This document shows, in pieces, positions 5,115 to 8,179 of a DNA stretch of 8,179 nt. The notes beneath the pieces were generated by a model. That model made no database searches. It worked only from the letters and a program-made list of their open reading frames with translations, and was not told the DNA's origin. Made by a program: the position numbers and the translations under genes. Every line of letters starts with the position of its first letter. Within the stretch, counting starts at the first letter, position 1. The stretch is from a bacterium (GTDB taxonomy: Bacteria > Patescibacteriota > Gracilibacteria > UM-FILTER-43-11), in the NCBI GenBank assembly GCA_030426875.1, contig JAUHXI010000059.1, positions 1 through 8,179 on the forward strand. The letters run 5' to 3'.

Positions 5115-6089
5115 TTACAGTCCGAAGTGGGCATTGAGGTTATTCTGAATCCGTCCCTCAATCTCAATATCTGCGTTATAATCAAACACATTTCCCGTCA
5201 ATTTTTCATAAATATCAATGTACCGATAAGCCAGTTCCTCCACCAGCTCATCTGGTGCGGGAGGAAGTTCAGGGTCGTTGTAGGGGTCGCAATTTTGCTT
5301 GAACCAGAGGCGTAAAAATTCCTTGTCAAAATTTTCTGGCTCCTCCCCACGCTCAAAACGTTCGAGGTAGGTTTCAGCAATCCAGTAGCGAGAGGAGTCG
5401 GGAGTGTGGACTTCGTCAGCCAGAATAATAGTGCCGTCTTCGTCTTCTCCAAATTCATATTTAGTGTCCACCAGAATAAAGCCTTTTTCAGCGGCAATTT
5501 CTTGCCCTCGCTTGAAGACGCTCAGAGCATAATCAGCAATTTGATCCCATTTTTCTTCTGATACCAACCCTTGTGCAATGATCTCCTCTCGTGAAATCTT
5601 TTCATCATGGCCCGTTTCTGGTTTGGTGGTCGGAGTGATGATGGGGGAGTCGAAGGCCTGATTCTTTTTGAGCCCTTCGGGGAGTTGAATCCCACAGAAA
5701 TTCCGCTCTCCTTTTTCATAATTCACCCACGCTGAGGTCCCCGTGGTACCAGTGATGTAACCTCGAACGACCACTTCAACGGGAAAAATCTTAACAGGTT
5801 TGACTAGACTCACGTTGGGATCAGGTGTGGCGATCAAATGGTTGGGCACGATGTCTTTAGTTTGCTCAAACCAAAAGGCGGAACATTGGTTTAAGACAGC
5901 GCCTTTAAAGGGGATGGCCGCTAAAATACGATCAAAGGCGGATTGGCGATCGGTGGTGATGATCAATCGTTGATTGCCTTTATGATAGGTGTCGCGTACT
6001 TTGCCTGCATGTAGTTTTTCGTAGCCTTCAAAATGGGTTTCAGTCAGAGTGTTTTTTAAATTCGTTCTGATGAGATCTCGATTTGGCAT
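5115..6089 (-). CDS. purC: SAICAR synthetase PurC (long form)
   Basis: A 324-residue cytosolic enzyme that joins aspartate to CAIR with ATP to make SAICAR, the substrate of PurB. Length and motifs match the long, yeast ADE1-like form rather than the ~237-residue bacterial short form. Visible motifs are GKVRD (29-33, nucleotide-binding loop), TDRQSAFDRI (46-55), VEVVVRGYITGTTGTSAW (104-121), ITPTTK (151-156), GHDEKIS (160-166), FILVDTKYEFG (204-214), and LADEVHTPDSSRYW (223-236). All the conserved ATP- and substrate-binding segments are intact. ATG 6089 aligns with the family start; no Shine-Dalgarno sequence precedes it. A sigma70-like promoter lies 28-56 nt upstream. It is transcribed away from purL. 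The stop TAA abuts a dispersed repeat, so the last few residues could have been altered by that insertion. Confidence 0.96.
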   Translation of the reverse strand: MPNRDLIRTNLKNTLTETHFEGYEKLHAGKVRDTYHKGNQRLIITTDRQSAFDRILAAIPFKGAVLNQCSAFWFEQTKDIVPNHLIATPDPNVSLVKPVKIFPVEVVVRGYITGTTGTSAWVNYEKGERNFCGIQLPEGLKKNQAFDSPIITPTTKPETGHDEKISREEIIAQGLVSEEKWDQIADYALSVFKRGQEIAAEKGFILVDTKYEFGEDEDGTIILADEVHTPDSSRYWIAETYLERFERGEEPENFDKEFLRLWFKQNCDPYNDPELPPAPDELVEELAYRYIDIYEKLTGNVFDYNADIEIEGRIQNNLNAHFGL

Positions 6090-6116
6090 GAAAAAGTGGG
6101 GTTAGTGCTTATCTTG

Positions 6117-6145
6117 ATGATAGCAATTTGCAGTTGGAGAAACAA
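6117..6145 (-). promoter_or_regulatory. Candidate purC promoter
   Basis: On the minus strand TTGTTT (6145-6140) and TATCAT (6122-6117, five of six to TATAAT) are separated by 17 bp. Transcription would begin near 6110 and give a leader of about 20 nt before ATG 6089. The -35 is only a three-of-six match, so support comes from the -10 and the spacing. Confidence 0.5.
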
Positions 6146-6160
6146 GTTATTGGATGATCT

Positions 6161-6204
6161 TCTAAATTGTAAGGACGCGATTAATCGCGTCCTTACAATT
6201 TAGA
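6161..6204. repeat. Perfect 44-bp palindrome between purC and purL
   Basis: The half-site reading TCTAAATTGTAAGGACGCGA plus TT is followed directly by its exact reverse complement, 22 bp per arm with no loop; the centre is at 6182/6183. It lies between the -35 of the candidate purC promoter and the candidate purL promoter. No T-tract follows on either strand, so a classical terminator is unlikely. The GGACGCGATTAATCGCGTCC core looks like a dispersed REP-type element. A 5-bp CTTCT occurs at both edges (6159-6163 and 6205-6209), a weak hint of insertion. Confidence 0.85.
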
Positions 6205-6229
6205 CTTCTTTCACCCAACCTTTTTGAGT

Positions 6230-6235
6230 TATAAT
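6230..6235 (+). promoter_or_regulatory. Candidate purL -10 element
   Basis: A perfect TATAAT lies 26 nt upstream of the purL ATG at 6262, giving a leader of roughly 20 nt. No convincing -35 is seen 17 bp upstream (the region reads CTTCTTTCACCC). The position and the consensus match make it a plausible promoter. Confidence 0.45.
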
Positions 6236-6261
6236 GGAGCTACAATTAATCCCACCACTCA

Positions 6262-8179
6262 ATGCTCGAGCATTTAGAATTTTCAAAAATGACTGATGAA
6301 GAGGTTCAAGCCTGTCTAAAAGCCAATAAAATTGGTCTCACGGTTGAAGAGGCCCGTAAAATTGAAGACATTCTAGGACGCCCTCCCACCCTCACAGAGG
6401 CAGTGGTCTGGGGCATTCAAGGGTCCGAACATTGTAGTTATAAAAGCTCTCGGCGCTTTCTGTCTCAATTCCCCACAGACGCTCCGAATGTGATTTTGGG
6501 GCCAAAAGAGGATGCGGGAATTGTTGAAATTTGCAGAGATGGAGACGATCGATGGGGGTTGGTCATGAGTCATGAATCCCACAATCATCCCTCACAAGTG
6601 GTGCCGTTCGAAGGAGCAGCGACAGGGATTGGGGGGAATGTTCGGGATGTGACCTGTATGGGGGCAAAAGTGATTGGCGTGCTTGATCCACTCCGTTTTG
6701 GAGATCCAAAAAACAACAATGCCCGGGTGATTGCCAATGGTGTCATTTCAGGAATTGCAGGCTACGCGAATCCTATTGGGGTGCCGAATTTAGGGGGTGA
6801 CATCAATTTTGGAGAAAGCTTTAACGATAACTGTTTGGTGAATGTGGTCACACTTGGCTTAGTGAAGGAGTCCGAAATCATCCATTCCTATGCTCCCGCA
6901 GAGGCGGCAGAAGTGGGCTACGATATTATTTTAGTTGGAAAACCCACGGACAATAGTGGAATGGGAGGCGCTGCCTTTGCCAGTTTCGAATTGGATGAGA
7001 AAGATAAGGAGGCCAATAAAGGGGCCGTTCAAGAGCCGAATCCATTCCTCAAGCGGCATCTTTTGGCTAGCACGTATGACCTTTTCAAAAAATTAAAGGA
7101 GAGAGGTAAATTGGATAAAGTCGGTTTTAAAGACATGGGAGCCGGAGGAAATGTCTGTTCTACTGTTGAGCAAGTGGCTGATCAAGGGTTTGGAGCAGAA
7201 ATTGATTTGGAGAAAATTCATGTCGCGATGGAGAATTTGCATCCCAGTGTGATCGCGGCAAGTGAGACCCAGGAGCGTTTTGCCTGGACCTGCCATCCTG
7301 AACTGACGGAAATGATTCTGGAGCATTACAATCAAAAATGGGAGTTGGGGAAAATCGCCCACAATGCCAAGGCGTCTTTGGTGGGGAAGGTCACACCGGG
7401 TGGTCAATATGTGATCACTTATAAAGGTGAGAAGGTGATGGACGCTCAAGCGAAGGACATTGTGGAGGGAATTCAATACAAACGCCCCACCTCTTCTAAA
7501 AACTATGATCACTTGGTTGAGCCGGAAATTGATGAGGCAGAATTAGACTTGAACAAAATTTTTGTTCAAATAATGGGGGCCAAAAACATCTGTTCTCGAA
7601 AGCCGGTTTATAATAAGTATGATAAGAATGTTCAAGGGAACACGATCATTGAAGCAGGTGAGGCGGATGCCGGAGTGATTGCCCCGCTTTTGGAGATGGA
7701 GGGGGTGGGTGAGGCGGCTCAAAAAACCGGTGTGGCCGTGGCAAGTGATGGGGTCTCTCGTTATTCCCAAATCAGTCCGTATTGGCAGTCGGCGAATGCG
7801 GTGGTGGAGTCGATGCGGAATGTGGCGTGTGTGGGGGCTAGGCCCATCGCTCTAACGGATTGCTTGAATTATAACAATCCCGAAGATCCAGAGCTGTTGT
7901 GGGAGTTTGAAGAAGGGGTGCGTGGGATTTCTGAGGCCTGCAGAGGGATTGAGTTGAAGGCGTATCCTGGCCATCCGACGCCGATCATTTCGGGAAATGT
8001 GAGTCTGTACAACTCTGTAGATGCGACCGCAACGATTGGGTGTGCGGGAGTGATTGATGATTTTGAGAAAGCCATTGTGCCTCAGTTGAAGGGGTCTACC
8101 CCTAACCCCCTCCGAAAGAAGGGGGACTCTCATTCTACTTTCAGTTCTCCCCCTTCGGATGCCGGAGGTAGACTAGGGG
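6262..8179 (+). CDS. purL: FGAM synthase subunit PurL (partial, 3' end off window)
   Basis: The first 639 codons of PurL, which converts FGAR, ATP and glutamine-derived ammonia to FGAM. It is the small form (Bacillus-like, about 740 residues) that works with separate PurS and PurQ; neither is here. Motifs in order are GSEHCSYKSS (54-63, catalytic His57), SHESHNHPSQVVPFEGAATG (103-122), GGNVRDV (124-130), LDPLRFGDP (141-149), IAGYANPIGVPNLGGDINF (165-183), GKPTDNSGMGGAAFAS (226-241), KDMGAGG (290-296), and in the second half ASDGVSRY (494-501), NVACVGARPIALTDCLNYNNP (520-540) and ISGNVSLYN (576-584). ATG 6262 starts 27 nt before a second in-frame ATG (6289); homology begins after both, so either could be used. 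No Shine-Dalgarno sequence is evident. At codon 611 the sequence departs from the family into an in-frame palindromic repeat that continues to the window edge. Confidence 0.95.
   Translation, partial: MLEHLEFSKMTDEEVQACLKANKIGLTVEEARKIEDILGRPPTLTEAVVWGIQGSEHCSYKSSRRFLSQFPTDAPNVILGPKEDAGIVEICRDGDDRWGLVMSHESHNHPSQVVPFEGAATGIGGNVRDVTCMGAKVIGVLDPLRFGDPKNNNARVIANGVISGIAGYANPIGVPNLGGDINFGESFNDNCLVNVVTLGLVKESEIIHSYAPAEAAEVGYDIILVGKPTDNSGMGGAAFASFELDEKDKEANKGAVQEPNPFLKRHLLASTYDLFKKLKERGKLDKVGFKDMGAGGNVCSTVEQVADQGFGAEIDLEKIHVAMENLHPSVIAASETQERFAWTCHPELTEMILEHYNQKWELGKIAHNAKASLVGKVTPGGQYVITYKGEKVMDAQAKDIVEGIQYKRPTSSKNYDHLVEPEIDEAELDLNKIFVQIMGAKNICSRKPVYNKYDKNVQGNTIIEAGEADAGVIAPLLEMEGVGEAAQKTGVAVASDGVSRYSQISPYWQSANAVVESMRNVACVGARPIALTDCLNYNNPEDPELLWEFEEGVRGISEACRGIELKAYPGHPTPIISGNVSLYNSVDATATIGCAGVIDDFEKAIVPQLKGSTPNPLRKKGDSHSTFSSPPSDAGGRLG
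8092..8179. repeat. GC-rich palindromic element inserted in frame in purL (partial)
   Basis: Two inverted versions of one unit are visible. The left contains CCCCCTCCGAAAGAAGGGGG (8106-8125), itself a hairpin with a GAAA loop. The right contains CTCCCCCTTCGG then ATGCCGGAGG. GTCTACC (8094-8100) and GGTAGAC (8167-8173) form an outer 7-bp inverted repeat, and the ends read GGGG/CCCC-rich. In the purL frame this codes KGSTPNPLRKKGDSHSTF followed by SSPPSDAGGRLG with no stop. The region would normally continue from the -x-x-QLK helix/loop straight into a GDxIYxIG-type strand. The right end is beyond the window. Confidence 0.7.

Noticed and set aside
6161..6204. Bidirectional terminator for purC and purL
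   Set aside because: It lies upstream of both genes' starts, and no T-tract follows either arm.
6373..8133. Minus-strand frames inside purL
   Set aside because: They are antisense to a strongly conserved PurL frame.

Overview
This window is a bacterial chromosome segment built around de novo purine synthesis genes. In order, they are purB (2015-3358, minus), purE (4005-4424, minus), purC (5115-6089, minus) and the first ~640 codons of purL (6262 to the right edge, plus). PurC and PurL are divergently transcribed from a 172-bp spacer. PurC (SAICAR synthetase) and PurB (adenylosuccinate lyase) act in sequence, PurE handles the carboxylation step before PurC, and PurL makes FGAM earlier in the pathway. 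PurL is the small form without a PurS-like N-terminal domain, so PurS and PurQ partners are expected elsewhere.

The purine block is broken up by accessory DNA. A RelE/ParE-type toxin with a ribbon-helix-helix antitoxin (3419-3935) lies between purE and purB. It has its own promoter (perfect TTGACA, 17-bp spacer, TACACT) that overlaps a one-helical-turn direct repeat, a likely autoregulatory operator. Between purE and purC is a GxxExxY-family (PD-(D/E)xK-like) gene with an in-frame amber codon. It is bracketed by inverted copies of a ~44-nt repeat and looks like a decayed mobile cassette.

Left of purB is a run of minus-strand accessory genes: a small Cys/His-rich protein, an uncharacterised 269-residue protein, a small gene frameshifted at its start, a YdeI/OmpD-associated (OmdA-like) protein, and the first 75 codons of a DUF2200 protein that leaves the window at base 1.

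Three unrelated repeat types occur on the right half: the inverted/tandem 46-nt-period repeat around the GxxExxY gene, a perfect 44-bp palindrome between purC and purL, and a GC-rich palindromic element that sits in frame inside purL and runs to the window edge. The last resembles in concept the Rickettsia palindromic elements that insert in frame into genes. It is the most interesting observation here.

The organism is not identifiable with certainty. The sequence shows moderate-to-low GC, mostly weak or absent Shine-Dalgarno sequences, sigma70-like promoters, a TTG start on purB, standard stop codons (TGA ends purB) and a divergent PurE. A candidate-phylum type bacterium known from metagenomes would fit, but this is a low-confidence inference.
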